A stretch of 64,000 bases of DNA from Pontibacter amylolyticus (GCF_014638845.1 NZ_BMFP01000006.1:209163-273162), one strand, 5' to 3'; numbered from the stretch's first letter, positions 41,898 to 50,887 are shown. Translations and numbers: made by a program. The notes: generated by a model not told the origin, from the letters alone.

Positions 41898-44501
41898 TTA
41901 TTTGTCAGTTTTCTCACCGTCGCCCGTAGACTTGGTTGGCTCGGTCTCTTCCTCTTCTCCGTCGTTGGCCATGCCTTTATTCTTTTTGCCATTGCCTTTT
42001 TTCGACGCGAAAGTTAGTTTCTCTTCGCCTTCCTTGTAGTCCACCAGCATCGTGTCGCCTTGTGCGATCTCGGCTTTCAGTATCTCTTCCGCAATCGGGT
42101 CTTCGATATATTTCTGAATAGCACGGTTCAGCGGACGGGCACCATACTTCGGATCATAGCCTTTCTCAGCCACGAAGTCCTTCGCCTTGCTGGTGAGCTC
42201 GATCTTGTAGCCAAGTGCATCAATACGCTTGAACAGCTTGTTGAGAGACAGTTCGATGATTTTGTGCATGTCCTCACGACCAAGTGAGTTGAACACGATC
42301 ACGTCATCCAGACGGTTGAGGAACTCCGGCGAGAACGTCTTCTTCAGCGCGCTCGCAATCGTACCTTTCATGATATCATCTACGTTCTCCTGCTTGCTTT
42401 TCGACATGAAACCGATACCGGCTCCGAAGTCCTGCAGGTCGCGTGCACCAATGTTGGAGGTCATGATGATGATCGTGTTACGGAAGTCTACCTTGCGGCC
42501 CAAACCGTCCGTCAGGATGCCATCGTCGAGCACCTGCAGGAGCAGGTTGTACACATCCGGGTGCGCTTTCTCGATCTCGTCGAGCAGCACCACAGAGTAT
42601 GGCTTGCGGCGGATCTTCTCCGTCAGCTGACCACCCTCTTCGTAGCCCACGTAGCCCGGAGGCGCTCCCACCAGGCGAGATACGCTGAATTTCTCCATGT
42701 ACTCACTCATGTCGATGCGCACCAGTGCGTCGTCCTTGTCGAACAGGTAAGTGGCCAGCACTTTGGCAAGCTCCGTTTTACCTACACCAGTCGGGCCCAG
42801 GAACACGAACGAGCCAATCGGCTTCTTCGGATCTTTCAGACCAACGCGTGTACGCTGGATGGCTTTCACCAATTGCTTGATGGCTTTTTCCTGACCAATC
42901 ACTTTACCGCTCAGTTCATCGGCCATATTCAACAGCTTCTGACCTTCGTTCTGGGCGATACGCTTCACCGGTATACCTGTCATCATGGCAATAACCTCTG
43001 CCACATTTTCCTCTTTTACCGAATAGCGCTTCTTCTTGGTCTCTTCTTCCCAGTTCTTTTTAGCTGCTTCGAGCTGGTCGATCAGTTTTTTCTCTTTGTC
43101 GCGCAGTTGGGCAGCCTCTTCGTACTTCTGGCTCTTCACCACGCGGTTTTTCTCCACCTTGATGTTCTCGATCTGCTCTTCGAGCTTCAGGATATCCTCC
43201 GGCACCACGATGTTGTTGATGTGCACGCGCGCACCTGCCTCATCGAGGATGTCGATGGCCTTATCCGGAAGAAAACGGTCGCTCATGTAGCGGTCCGAAA
43301 GCTTCACACAGGCCTCAATCGCCTTGTCGGTATAGTTCACGTGGTGGTGATCCTGGTACTTGTCTTTGATGTTGTGCAGGATTTCCATGGTCTCCTCTGG
43401 CGTGGTAGGGTCTACCATCACGATTTGGAAACGACGGGCCAACGCGCCATCTTTTTCAATGTACTGGCGGTACTCGTCAAGCGTAGTCGCGCCGATGCAT
43501 TGGATCTCGCCACGGGCCAAGGCCGGCTTGAACATGTTGGAGGCATCCAGCGAACCGGAAGCGCCACCAGCGCCCACAATCGTGTGCAGCTCGTCAATGA
43601 ACAGGATCACGTCCGGAGACTTCTCGAGCTCGTTCATCACGGCTTTCATACGCTCTTCGAACTGACCACGGTACTTTGTACCGGCCACCAAAGAGGCCAA
43701 ATCAAGGGTAACTACACGCTTGTTGAAGAGCACGCGGCTTACCTTTTTCTGCACAATGCGCAGGGCAAGGCCTTCAGCTATAGCGGTTTTACCCACGCCA
43801 GGCTCACCTATCAGGATCGGGTTGTTCTTCTTGCGGCGGCTCAGTACCTGGGCCACGCGTTCGATTTCTTTCTCACGGCCCACAATCGGGTCGAGTTTGT
43901 CGTCTTCTGCCAGTTTGGTCAGGTCGCGGCCAAAATTGTCGAGCACCGGAGTGCGCGATTTTTCGCCGGGCTTCTTGCTCGAACTGCTGCCAGCGCGGGA
44001 AGAAGAGCCGAATAGTTTGTCAGAATCATCGTTATCGTCTGTGTCAGACGATGCCAGTGGATTATTGCTGTGATAATCCAGGGAGTCTCTTATCGCTTCG
44101 TAGTTCACGTTGAATTTCGCTAGGATTTGTGAAGAAATATTGTCCTCATCCCGAAGGATGGATAATAAGAGATGTTCAGTACCTATTATATCACTCTTGA
44201 AGATCTTGGCCTCCAGGTAAGTAATCTTAAGCACCTTCTCAGTTTGCTTGGTAAGCGGGATGCTGCCGGTGATGTTGCTGTTCTGTGAAGCGGTGTTTCG
44301 TGTAGCCTGCTCCAAAGCGTACTTCAGTTCATCTATCGAAACACCCAGCTTCTTAAGCAAGGCGATGGCAGTTCCTTCTCCTTCGCGGATCATGCCCAAC
44401 ACCAGATGCTCAGTGCCAATATAGTCATGTCCGAGACGGATAGCTTCCTCACGGCTGAGTGAGATCACCTCTTTCACTCTGTTCGAGAATTTAGCTTCCA
44501 T
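41898..44501 (-). CDS. clpC: Clp protease ATP-binding subunit ClpC
   Basis: Hexameric AAA+ unfoldase that feeds proteins to ClpP. 867 residues: N-terminal double Clp repeat (1-145; [31 protein letters not shown]), first AAA with [13 protein letters not shown] near 234, UVR-type coiled linker about 425-470 ([16 protein letters not shown]), second AAA with [13 protein letters not shown] near 568, and an acidic C-terminal tail after residue 835. The UVR region marks it as ClpC, not ClpB or ClpA. Downstream terminator is strong; upstream the WbqC-like gene is separated by 116 bp. Confidence 0.95.
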   Translation of the reverse strand: MEAKFSNRVKEVISLSREEAIRLGHDYIGTEHLVLGMIREGEGTAIALLKKLGVSIDELKYALEQATRNTASQNSNITGSIPLTKQTEKVLKITYLEAKIFKSDIIGTEHLLLSILRDEDNISSQILAKFNVNYEAIRDSLDYHSNNPLASSDTDDNDDSDKLFGSSSRAGSSSSKKPGEKSRTPVLDNFGRDLTKLAEDDKLDPIVGREKEIERVAQVLSRRKKNNPILIGEPGVGKTAIAEGLALRIVQKKVSRVLFNKRVVTLDLASLVAGTKYRGQFEERMKAVMNELEKSPDVILFIDELHTIVGAGGASGSLDASNMFKPALARGEIQCIGATTLDEYRQYIEKDGALARRFQIVMVDPTTPEETMEILHNIKDKYQDHHHVNYTDKAIEACVKLSDRYMSDRFLPDKAIDILDEAGARVHINNIVVPEDILKLEEQIENIKVEKNRVVKSQKYEEAAQLRDKEKKLIDQLEAAKKNWEEETKKKRYSVKEENVAEVIAMMTGIPVKRIAQNEGQKLLNMADELSGKVIGQEKAIKQLVKAIQRTRVGLKDPKKPIGSFVFLGPTGVGKTELAKVLATYLFDKDDALVRIDMSEYMEKFSVSRLVGAPPGYVGYEEGGQLTEKIRRKPYSVVLLDEIEKAHPDVYNLLLQVLDDGILTDGLGRKVDFRNTIIIMTSNIGARDLQDFGAGIGFMSKSKQENVDDIMKGTIASALKKTFSPEFLNRLDDVIVFNSLGREDMHKIIELSLNKLFKRIDALGYKIELTSKAKDFVAEKGYDPKYGARPLNRAIQKYIEDPIAEEILKAEIAQGDTMLVDYKEGEEKLTFASKKGNGKKNKGMANDGEEEETEPTKSTGDGEKTDK

Positions 44502-44617
44502 GTATACTCTTTAAAAAATGTAAAGGTCTAAAAATGTTGTAACTCGTTGAGGCTAACAGGAAAAGCCTCTGATTGTTAACAAGCCCGAGTCAGCAAAGGT
44601 TTAGTTTTGCCGGGGCA

Positions 44618-45223
44618 TTATTGTAAGTAGGAAAGCGACTTCGGACCCTGTGTAAACAACAAGTCAATTATACTAAGGTCTTGTACAAATTGTTTGCCAA
44701 ATACTTGTGTATAGGGTTGTACGTACAAGTTGTCAGGAATGATTTTAGGATGTATCCTATTTCTGATGTCGAGCACCCCCTCCGGTTGCTCTGTCTGATA
44801 GCTGTCCGTGAACCCGATTGTCCGATCCAGTTTCAGAAATTTAAGATAAAGCCGCAATAAATCAACGTTCAGGTCGAATAAATATTTCGGCTGCCGCTCA
44901 TATACCGCCTTTATATAATCACTGTAAAATTCAAAATAAGGCGCCCGGCCATAGGCTGCCTGTATCGTGCGCCAATGCACGTTATACCATTTCTGGCTGT
45001 AGTCAATCTCGATTTCGGTGATCAGGGTTTTGTCCTTGCTATTGCCCCGCAGCACCGGCACGCTCAGCGGCACCATGCCCTGCGCCGTGAGCACATGACA
45101 GCGGCTGCGGTAGCTCTGCTTCACGTAGTTCTCGTGATTTTCTATCAGCAAACCATCCGACCGCAGCGCCTGAGCGAAGAACTGGAGGGGCGGGTGGTAC
45201 ATTGTTTCAGTAAGGAGAAGCAA
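44618..45223 (-). CDS. WbqC-like family protein
   Basis: 201 residues. The N-terminus LLTETMYHPPLQFFAQAL and the PLSVPVLRGN and IQAAYGRAPYFEFY segments match the WbqC-like family, whose members occur near polysaccharide genes but have no firm biochemical role. The start is a TTG at 45223; the first ATG (45202) would remove LLTET, which the family keeps, so the TTG is preferred. A word-repeat block lies right upstream. Confidence 0.72.
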   Translation of the reverse strand: MLLLTETMYHPPLQFFAQALRSDGLLIENHENYVKQSYRSRCHVLTAQGMVPLSVPVLRGNSKDKTLITEIEIDYSQKWYNVHWRTIQAAYGRAPYFEFYSDYIKAVYERQPKYLFDLNVDLLRLYLKFLKLDRTIGFTDSYQTEQPEGVLDIRNRIHPKIIPDNLYVQPYTQVFGKQFVQDLSIIDLLFTQGPKSLSYLQ

Positions 45224-45225
45224 GA

Positions 45226-45262
45226 CAGTTTGGAAGTTAGAAAGTTAAAAAGTTAGACAATG
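45226..45262. repeat. Single word-repeat arm E (gaagttagaaagttaaaaagttag)
   Basis: Three imperfect copies of the word aagtta(g/a) in a row. It looks like one arm of the inverted word-repeat class, but I see no inverted partner within 700 bp. Confidence 0.4.
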
Positions 45263-45395
45263 GACTTTGTGACAAAGAATAAAAGACCGGGTAAATTCAA
45301 AAAAATTCCTTTGCATTTTGTCAAGGGATCTTTTGTCTGGAGTTACCTGCGAAATAAGCACGATTTCTTTAATTTCATAATGCAAGTATAGGTCG

Positions 45396-45403
45396 TACCT
45401 TTG
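45396..45403 (+). promoter_or_regulatory. Predicted -7 box of the acyltransferase gene
   Basis: TACCTTTG fits TAnnTTTG, 17 bp before the GTG start at 45420. The -33 region is only TTTC-like. Confidence 0.35.
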
Positions 45404-45419
45404 CAGGCGATCTATACCT

Positions 45420-46310
45420 GTGAAAAAATCCCCGAACATACCCACGCTCTACTACCCGCTTTGGTGGCTGCTCAAAGGCCTTTCTTTGCTGCCGCTGCCT
45501 GCCCTATACCTGCTCGCCGACTTTTTGTATGTGCTCGTGTACTATGTGGTCGGCTATCGCAAAAAAGTTGTGCTGCAAAACCTGCGCAATTCCTTTCCCG
45601 AAAAATCAGAACAGGAGATTAAAGGTATAGCCAAGGCCTTTTACCGTCAGTTCCCTGACCTGATCGTGGAGATTCTGAAACTGGCCTCGATGGACAAAGC
45701 CGAGATGCGCCGCCGCATCGTGTTTTCGAACCAGGAGGTGCTCGACGATTATGTGCAACGAGGCGGAACGGTCATCACGATGGGCTCCCACTCGGGCAAT
45801 TGGGAATGGGTCTTGTCAGCAGGTGCGGTGCAGTTCAGTTTTCCGGCAGAAGGGGTGTACAAACCTCTCAAGAATGAATTCTTTGAGGAGTTTATGCTAT
45901 ACCTGCGTGGCCGCTTGGGTGCCCGCCTGATCAAGATGAAAGACACGATGCGCGACTTTGTGCGAAACAGAAAGACGCCGCGCGTGGTTGCCATGCTCTC
46001 AGACCAGACGCCTCCTTACGGCGAAATTCAGTTCTGGACCACCTTCCTTAACCAGGATACCCCTTTCTTTGTCGGCGCTGAAAAACTGGCGCATGCCTTT
46101 GGCTGTCCGGTGCTGTTCCTGGATGTGGAGCGAATCAAACGCGGCCATTATCGCCTTACCTTTGAAGTACTATCCGACGGCAGCACCAAGCCCGAAGAAG
46201 GCACCTTCCCGATCACCGAGGCCTTCGCCCGCAAACTCGAAACCTCCATCCGCCGCAACCCGGCCAACTACCTCTGGACCCACAAGCGCTGGAAACACAA
46301 GAGAGTTTAA
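45420..46310 (+). CDS. lpxL: Lipid A / lysophospholipid acyltransferase, LpxL/HtrB family
   Basis: Adds secondary acyl chains to lipid A at the inner membrane. 296 residues from a GTG at 45420; an upstream region without start codons makes this the best choice. An N-terminal hydrophobic helix (about 18-42) anchors it. Catalytic HSGNWE (His about 119, Glu about 124) replaces HX4D, as usual in the family. Later motifs LSDQTPPYGEIQFWTTFLNQDTPFF and GAEKLAHAFGCPV are acyl-binding. It belongs to the envelope-assembly set with bamD and LptA-like genes. Confidence 0.88.
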   Translation: MKKSPNIPTLYYPLWWLLKGLSLLPLPALYLLADFLYVLVYYVVGYRKKVVLQNLRNSFPEKSEQEIKGIAKAFYRQFPDLIVEILKLASMDKAEMRRRIVFSNQEVLDDYVQRGGTVITMGSHSGNWEWVLSAGAVQFSFPAEGVYKPLKNEFFEEFMLYLRGRLGARLIKMKDTMRDFVRNRKTPRVVAMLSDQTPPYGEIQFWTTFLNQDTPFFVGAEKLAHAFGCPVLFLDVERIKRGHYRLTFEVLSDGSTKPEEGTFPITEAFARKLETSIRRNPANYLWTHKRWKHKRV

Positions 46311-46480
46311 GAGTTGGGGAGTTTAGGAGTTTAAGAGTGATTTGTGCTTTATCTCAAATGAAATTAAAACGCTTATGTACTTCCTAGCCAAAGGCTCTAA
46401 GTTCATCCCTGCAATTAAATTCAATAACTTCTACCTCTGAATTCTTAAACTCCTAAACTCCTAAACTCCCAAACTCATAA
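46301..46480. repeat. Word-repeat inverted element C (gagtttaggagttta) between convergent genes
   Basis: Left arm (46301-46338) and right arm (46442-46480) are inverted and both consist of the word gagttt(a/g)(g/a) repeated. The left arm covers the stop codon of the acyltransferase gene (46308-46310). The right arm covers the stop of the Sua5-type gene (46475-46477). Confidence 0.7.
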
Positions 46481-47101
46481 GTATTCCTCAATATCTCCCG
46501 CGCCTTCCCGCAGCACTTCAAAATTATTGGCAGCGTCTACCACAGTGGAGGCAATGTTGTTGCCGGGGCCGCCGTCGATCACGGCATCTACCAGGTTGCG
46601 GTATTTTTCATAGATCAGTTCGGGGTCGGTACTGTACTCCAGCACTTCATCTTCGTCGCGGACGGAGGTGGAAAGAATGGGATTGCCGAGTTCCTGCACC
46701 AACGCCAGAGCTATTTTGTTGTCGGGAACGCGTATGCCTACCGTTTTCTTTTTGCTGCCGGCATAGCGCGGCACACGGCTGCTGGCGTCGAGCACGAAAG
46801 TAAAAGGGCCGGGCAGCGCCTTCTTCATTACTTTATAAGTTGGCGTGTCGATCTTGGCATAGTCAGAGATGTGCGTGAGGTCGGAGCAAATAAAGGAGAG
46901 GTTCACCTTGTCCGGCTTCACGCCTTTGATCTGGCAGACGCGCTCCACGGCTCTTGTATTGTGGATGTCGCAGCCGAGGCCATAGATGGTATCGGTCGGG
47001 TAGATGATCACACCGCCGTTGCGTAGTATCTCGACCGCTTCCTGAATTCTTTTGGGCTGTGGGTTGTCCGGATGTATCTGGAGGAAAACAGCGTTGGCCA
47101 T
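46475..47101 (-). CDS. Threonylcarbamoyl-AMP synthase (Sua5/YciO/YrdC family)
   Basis: Makes threonylcarbamoyl-AMP for t6A37 in tRNAs. 208 residues with the YrdC core: GGVIIYPTDTIYGLGCDIHN near 30 (ATP and substrate pocket), KGVKPDKVNLSF, and PGPFTFVLDAS near 95. It lacks the long C-terminal Sua5 domain. The PTDTIYGLG and SSRVPRYAGSKKKTVGIRVPD stretches leave little doubt about the fold. YciO-like members may not do the t6A step. Confidence 0.85.
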   Translation of the reverse strand: MANAVFLQIHPDNPQPKRIQEAVEILRNGGVIIYPTDTIYGLGCDIHNTRAVERVCQIKGVKPDKVNLSFICSDLTHISDYAKIDTPTYKVMKKALPGPFTFVLDASSRVPRYAGSKKKTVGIRVPDNKIALALVQELGNPILSTSVRDEDEVLEYSTDPELIYEKYRNLVDAVIDGGPGNNIASTVVDAANNFEVLREGAGDIEEYL

Positions 47102-47311
47102 AGTTTTATCGTGTAAAGTTGAGTAGTAGGTAGGACATACTGAATAAAAGCCCGCTGCGTTGCAGGTATAGCCTTTCAGACTGGTGGATGAAGCGCTTCG
47201 AACAGATGCCGGCTCAAAATTAGTCAGATAAGAAAGATTAGTGTTATTTTTGTAGCCTAAACTATACAGGTTCGGAACCTGACATCCTTTTCCGGGCTCA
47301 TTATTTGTATT

Positions 47312-48382
47312 ATGGCTAACGAAGTCACCCCACGCAGACGCGTCAAAAAAGAGAAAAGCATGTGGCTACCCGGCATTGTCGTGCTGTTGCTGTTCCTTTT
47401 TGTGAGCTTTTCCTACTATGCCTACCAGATCGTGTATACGGCCAACGTAGACACCAAAGGGCAGGATACTTATGTCTACATCCCGACCGGCGCCAGCTAC
47501 GAGCAGGCACTCGACTCGGTAGAAGCCACCGGCACCATCATCGACCGCCTGTCGCTCCGTTTCATGGCCAAGCTCATGGACTACGACGAACTGGTAAAGC
47601 CGGGTAGGTATAAAATTGAGGATGGATGGGGCAACCGCCAGCTCATCGGCGTGTTACGTCTGGGCGAACAGGCACCGCTCAAGCTTACGTTCAATAACAT
47701 TAGGCTACGTAGCCAGTTAGCCGAAAAGCTGGCTGCCGCCGTAGAGCCGTCAACTGAAGAAATCGACAGTCTGCTCAACGACCAGGAGTACCTGCAAACG
47801 CTCGGCTTCGACACAACCACAGTGGTAAGTATGTTCATACCGAACACCTACGAGGTATACTGGACCATCAAGGCGCCGGAACTCATGCAGCGTATGAAGA
47901 CCGAATACGACCGCTTCTGGACGGCTGAGCGCAAGGCCAAAGCCGAAAAGATGGGGCTTTCTCCGAAAGAAGTATCCACGCTGGCTTCTATCGTGCAGGC
48001 CGAGACGATCAAGAACGACGAGAAGCCCCGTGTGGCAGGCGTATACCTGAACCGTCTGCAGAAAGGTATGAAGCTAGAGGCTGATCCGACGGTAGTGTAC
48101 GCTGTTCGTGACTTCAGCATCCGACGCGTGCTCAACGTGCATCTGCAGCACGACTCTCCTTACAACACGTACCGCTATGCCGGCTTGCCTCCGGGCCCGA
48201 TCAATGTGCCTGACATCTCCAGCATCGATGCAGTACTCAATCCGGAGCAGCACAAGTACATCTACTTCTGCGCCAAGGAGGACTTCTCCGGCTACCACAG
48301 CTTCGCCGTGACACACTCCGAGCACATCGCCAATGCCCGCCGCTACCAGCGAGCCCTGACAGAACGGAATATTTTAAAGTAG
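47312..48382 (+). CDS. mltG: Endolytic murein transglycosylase MltG
   Basis: Inner-membrane lytic transglycosylase that cuts nascent glycan strands. 356 residues. One transmembrane helix (17-37), LysM-like module about 50-110, then the YceG catalytic domain with STLASIVQAETIKND (catalytic Glu about 231), KPRVAGVYLNRLQKGMKLEADPT and SPYNTYRYAGLPPGPI. A -7-like box TATTTTTG lies at 47245-47252. The stop is followed at once by word-repeat element D. Confidence 0.93.
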   Translation: MANEVTPRRRVKKEKSMWLPGIVVLLLFLFVSFSYYAYQIVYTANVDTKGQDTYVYIPTGASYEQALDSVEATGTIIDRLSLRFMAKLMDYDELVKPGRYKIEDGWGNRQLIGVLRLGEQAPLKLTFNNIRLRSQLAEKLAAAVEPSTEEIDSLLNDQEYLQTLGFDTTTVVSMFIPNTYEVYWTIKAPELMQRMKTEYDRFWTAERKAKAEKMGLSPKEVSTLASIVQAETIKNDEKPRVAGVYLNRLQKGMKLEADPTVVYAVRDFSIRRVLNVHLQHDSPYNTYRYAGLPPGPINVPDISSIDAVLNPEQHKYIYFCAKEDFSGYHSFAVTHSEHIANARRYQRALTERNILK

Positions 48383-48484
48383 ATTGTTTAATTGCTGCAT
48401 TGTTAAATTGTTGATTCGCATGTGTAATAAATGCTTGCAGAAGGTCAACCATTTAACAATTTAACCATCCAACCATTTAAACAA
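48383..48484. repeat. Word-repeat inverted element D (tgttaaattgttg / caaccatttaacaattt)
   Basis: Left arm (48385-48413) and right arm (48446-48483) are inverted and made of the word (g)ttaaattgtt. The element starts right after the mltG stop and ends at the ATG of the thioesterase gene (48485). Confidence 0.65.
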
Positions 48485-48898
48485 ATGTTCGAATCAGAAG
48501 TACAGATACGCGTGCGCTACGCCGAAACCGACCAGATGGGCTATGTCTATTATGGCAACTATGCGGCTTACTACGAGGTGGCACGTACGGAGGTGTTCAG
48601 GAGGCTAGGTATACACTACAAGGAGATGGAGGCGACCGGTACCATGATGCCTGTGCTCGAGCTCAAGTGCAAGTACATTCGCCCGGCCAAGTACGACGAT
48701 CTGCTGACGATCAAGCTCTTCCTGAAGCACAAGCCGCACGGCTCGCGTATAAAGTTTGAGTACGAGGTGTATAACGAGGAGCAGACGCTTCTGAACGTGG
48801 GTGAAACCACCATGGTGTTTGTGGACATGAAATCAGGCCGCCCGACGGCTATACCTGCGATCATACACCAGAAGTTGGACGGATACTATAGCGAATGA
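48485..48898 (+). CDS. Acyl-CoA thioesterase, YbgC/4HBT family
   Basis: 137-residue hot-dog-fold thioesterase. The catalytic Asp of the 4HBT signature lies in YAETDQMGYVYYGNYAAYYE (Asp14). The start is the ATG at 48485; 18 open codons upstream come from the repeat arm and are not expected to be translated. YbgC-type enzymes hydrolyse short acyl-CoA or acyl-ACP esters; the substrate is not readable. It overlaps the BrkB gene by 4 bp. Confidence 0.88.
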   Translation: MFESEVQIRVRYAETDQMGYVYYGNYAAYYEVARTEVFRRLGIHYKEMEATGTMMPVLELKCKYIRPAKYDDLLTIKLFLKHKPHGSRIKFEYEVYNEEQTLLNVGETTMVFVDMKSGRPTAIPAIIHQKLDGYYSE

Positions 48899-49869
48899 GG
48901 CTGAACCAGCAATATCTGAAGCGCCGCAGAGCGTATCGCAAATTCATTGTTTTCCTGAAGAGGTGGCGTTTCAACAACGGCCGGTCTTCGGTATACGAGG
49001 TGGCCGACGTGCTGCTGGGCGAACTCAGGCTGGACTCTATAACAAAACGCGCCTCGTACATGGCCTTCAACTTTACGCTGGCCATCTTCCCGACCATCAT
49101 CTTCCTGTTCACGCTCATCCCTTACATGCCCAGCATCCTGTCGCTGGATTTGGGCGAGAGCATTCTCAGCTTTCTGGGTGAGATACTGCCGGAGGAGATG
49201 TACACCGTGGCCTATAGCACCATCGATGACATTGTGAACAAACCACGCGGGGGACTGCTGTCTTTCGGTTTTCTGTTTGCCCTGATCCTGTCCACGAATG
49301 GCATTATGTCGCTCATGGATGCCTTTGATAAGAAGTACCATACCTTCTACAAAAGGCCCTATTTCAAGAAGCGGGTGATTGCCACAGTGCTGACCATTGC
49401 GCTTTCCTTCATCCTGTTGCTAGCAGTGGCTGCGATCTTCTTTGGGCAATGGATCCTGGATGTGCTGGTCTTCTACGAGATCGTGACCGAGACCTATACC
49501 TATACCTTGATCGTGATACTAAAATACGTGGCTATTATCCTTCTTTTTCTGTTGGCTACTTCGCTTATCTATTACTACGTGCCGGCCATACAAGATAAGT
49601 GGCCTTTCATCTCGGCCGGTGCTGTGGTGGCCACGATTCTGATCTTTCTGGTGTCCCTTATCTTTTCGCTCTATATCAGCGCCTTCGATACCTACAACAA
49701 GTTCTACGGATCCATCGGCGCCCTCATCGGTCTCATGATCTGGCTTGATTTTGTATCGATGATCCTGATCCTGGGTTTTGAGATCAACGTGAGCATCGAC
49801 ACGGTGACCAAGCGCCTCACCCGCAAGACGGCACAAAGCGAAGCAAAAGCTGCTTCGGCTGCAGCCTGA
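48895..49869 (+). CDS. YihY/BrkB-type membrane protein
   Basis: 324 residues, ATG overlapping the previous stop (ATGA). Six transmembrane helices: about 60-85, 122-142, 164-187, 202-225, 239-262 and 276-298. Signature ITKRASYMAFNFTLAIFPTI near 46 and GSIGALIGLMIWLDFVSMILILG near 266. YihY/BrkB was once called RNase BN; the true role is unknown, probably transport or envelope. Last protein gene before tRNA-Ser. Confidence 0.88.
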   Translation: MRLNQQYLKRRRAYRKFIVFLKRWRFNNGRSSVYEVADVLLGELRLDSITKRASYMAFNFTLAIFPTIIFLFTLIPYMPSILSLDLGESILSFLGEILPEEMYTVAYSTIDDIVNKPRGGLLSFGFLFALILSTNGIMSLMDAFDKKYHTFYKRPYFKKRVIATVLTIALSFILLLAVAAIFFGQWILDVLVFYEIVTETYTYTLIVILKYVAIILLFLLATSLIYYYVPAIQDKWPFISAGAVVATILIFLVSLIFSLYISAFDTYNKFYGSIGALIGLMIWLDFVSMILILGFEINVSIDTVTKRLTRKTAQSEAKAASAAA

Positions 49870-49996
49870 GGAGCTGGCAAGCTGGTATAAGCGACTGTTG
49901 CAAGGTATAGCAGCTCGATGCTTGAAAATTTTGAGCTTCTAAATCAGCTGCTTATACCTGAAATGCTCCAACCGTCGAAAAATATTTGCGTATAGC

Positions 49997-50027
49997 TTTG
50001 AAAATTCAGCGCGGCACTATACTTTTG
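49997..50027 (+). promoter_or_regulatory. Promoter of tRNA-Ser
   Basis: TTTG (49997-50000), 19-bp spacer, TACTTTTG (50020-50027): a perfect match to the Bacteroidota -33/-7 consensus, 16 bp before the tRNA. Confidence 0.8.
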
Positions 50028-50043
50028 TGCTCGATTCAATTAC

Positions 50044-50128
50044 AGAGAGTTGGCGGAGTGGTCGAACGCGGCGGTCTTGAAAACCGTTGACTGTAACAGG
50101 TCCGGGGGTTCGAATCCCTCACTCTCTG
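50044..50128 (+). tRNA. tRNA-Ser (anticodon UGA)
   Basis: 85 nt with acceptor stem AGAGAGT/ACTCTCT (50044-50050, 50121-50127), D arm, anticodon loop CTTGAAA giving UGA, a long type II variable arm as expected for Ser, T arm with TTCGAAT (50109-50115), and G as discriminator base. CCA is not encoded. It marks the border between core DNA and the accessory segment. Confidence 0.96.
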
Positions 50129-50151
50129 CGGAGTAACTTATCAGTTAGCAT

Positions 50152-50188
50152 AAAAAGCCCTTAAATCAGCGATTTAAGGGCTTTTTTG
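50152..50188 (+). terminator. Terminator of tRNA-Ser
   Basis: 15-bp perfect stem AAAAAGCCCTTAAAT (50152-50166) with 50172-50186, loop CAGCG, T-run. Confidence 0.9.
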
Positions 50189-50240
50189 CTTTTAAGCCCC
50201 ACCTGAATTTTACATTTTCTCTCCTTTCTGAGGCAGCAAA

Positions 50241-50279
50241 TTCGGGTACCCGAAGCTGTTGCGATTCCGGGTACCCGAA
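50241..50279. repeat. Pair of GGGTACCC palindromes
   Basis: TTCGGGTACCCGAA (50241-50254, perfect 14-bp palindrome) and TTCCGGGTACCCGAA (50265-50279) lie 10 bp apart, between the tRNA terminator and the integrase-like fragment. Possible operator or recombinase binding sites. Confidence 0.55.
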
Positions 50280-50306
50280 TTGAAGATTAACTAGCTGGCT
50301 GTAAGT

Positions 50307-50331
50307 AAGATGTACAATATTTTTACATCTT
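50307..50331 (+). repeat. Inverted repeat AAGATGTA / TACATCTT
   Basis: 8-bp arms at 50307-50314 and 50324-50331 with a nine-base A/T loop, 50 bp before the start of the integrase-like fragment. Confidence 0.4.
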
Positions 50332-50380
50332 GTGCAGCCTTCGATTGATTGTTAAATTCAAGCATAAAAGGAGGAGTTGT

Positions 50381-50866
50381 ATGGACACCAAGATCAGTGT
50401 CCTGTTCTACGGCAGGAAAGCCAAGACCACCAAAGACAACCTTGTGCCGATCTACCTGCGCGTCACGCTGCAGGGCAGGCGGCTGGAGCTGAGCACCCAC
50501 CGCTACGTCTCTCCAGAGCGCTGGTCGGCCGAGGCGGGCAAAATGAAGGGCAGCTCGGCCGAGGCCCGGAGCGTGAACGCCTACCTGGACACCCTCAGGA
50601 CCAAGGCATACGGCCACCACCGGGAACTGCTGGAGGACTTGGTAAAACTGATCGGAAAGCAGCAGACTGAGGCACCGAAAAAAGTACTCAAGTCCGCCGA
50701 GGTGCGGCGCATGCTGTAGGTCTCCCCCTCCACGCTGCAGAAGCTGCGGGTGGAGGGTACGCTGCCCTCGGTCAAAGTCGGGGGCACGCACTACTATCGC
50801 TCTAAGGATATCACCAAACTCCTGAATGGAAAGGGGGGACGGCATGACATTGGCTCTGCCTCTTAA
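50381..50866 (+). pseudogene. Integrase arm-domain plus HTH protein, interrupted by a stop codon
   Basis: The frame from the ATG at 50381 (strong AAAGGAGGAG Shine-Dalgarno at 50367-50376) encodes a 112-residue piece with the arm-DNA-binding domain of Bacteroidota tyrosine recombinases (SVLFYGRKAKTTKDNLVPIY, LELSTHRYVSPERWS). It is followed by LKSAEVRRML, a TAG at 50717-50719, and then, in the same frame, VSPSTLQKLRVEGTLPSVKV and GGTHYYRSKDITKLL to a TAA at 50864-50866. The part after the stop completes an HTH_17/excisionase-like helix-turn-helix. No catalytic R-H-R-Y domain remains. It is a dead or readthrough gene, the remains of an integration module. Confidence 0.75.
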
Positions 50867-50887
50867 GGGCGATTACAGGCAAGCGGG

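Larger units (their letters stand above)
52..49960. repeat. Dispersed short motif AGGTATA(G/C), core GGTATA, both strands
   Basis: The core GGTATA (or TATACC on the other strand) recurs at roughly one site per 370 bp from position 55 to about 49955. My hand count is about 135 sites, against about 24 expected by chance. Most copies read AGGTATAGC, AGGTATACC or AGGTATAA. Copies lie inside genes in several frames, often as Gly-Ile written GGT-ATA, and also in spacers and hairpin loops (13648-13655, 22714-22717). Close pairs occur at 15495-15520, 17273-17286, 35311-35322 and 49494-49507. After the tRNA-Ser the count is only about 11 in 14 kb. I know of no established function; the density recalls HIP1-type or uptake-type motifs. 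Confidence 0.75.

Noticed and set aside
42561..44015. 484-codon open frame antisense to clpC
   Set aside because: It mirrors the clpC reading frame, is rich in His/Leu/Val with no family pattern, and clpC explains the sequence fully.
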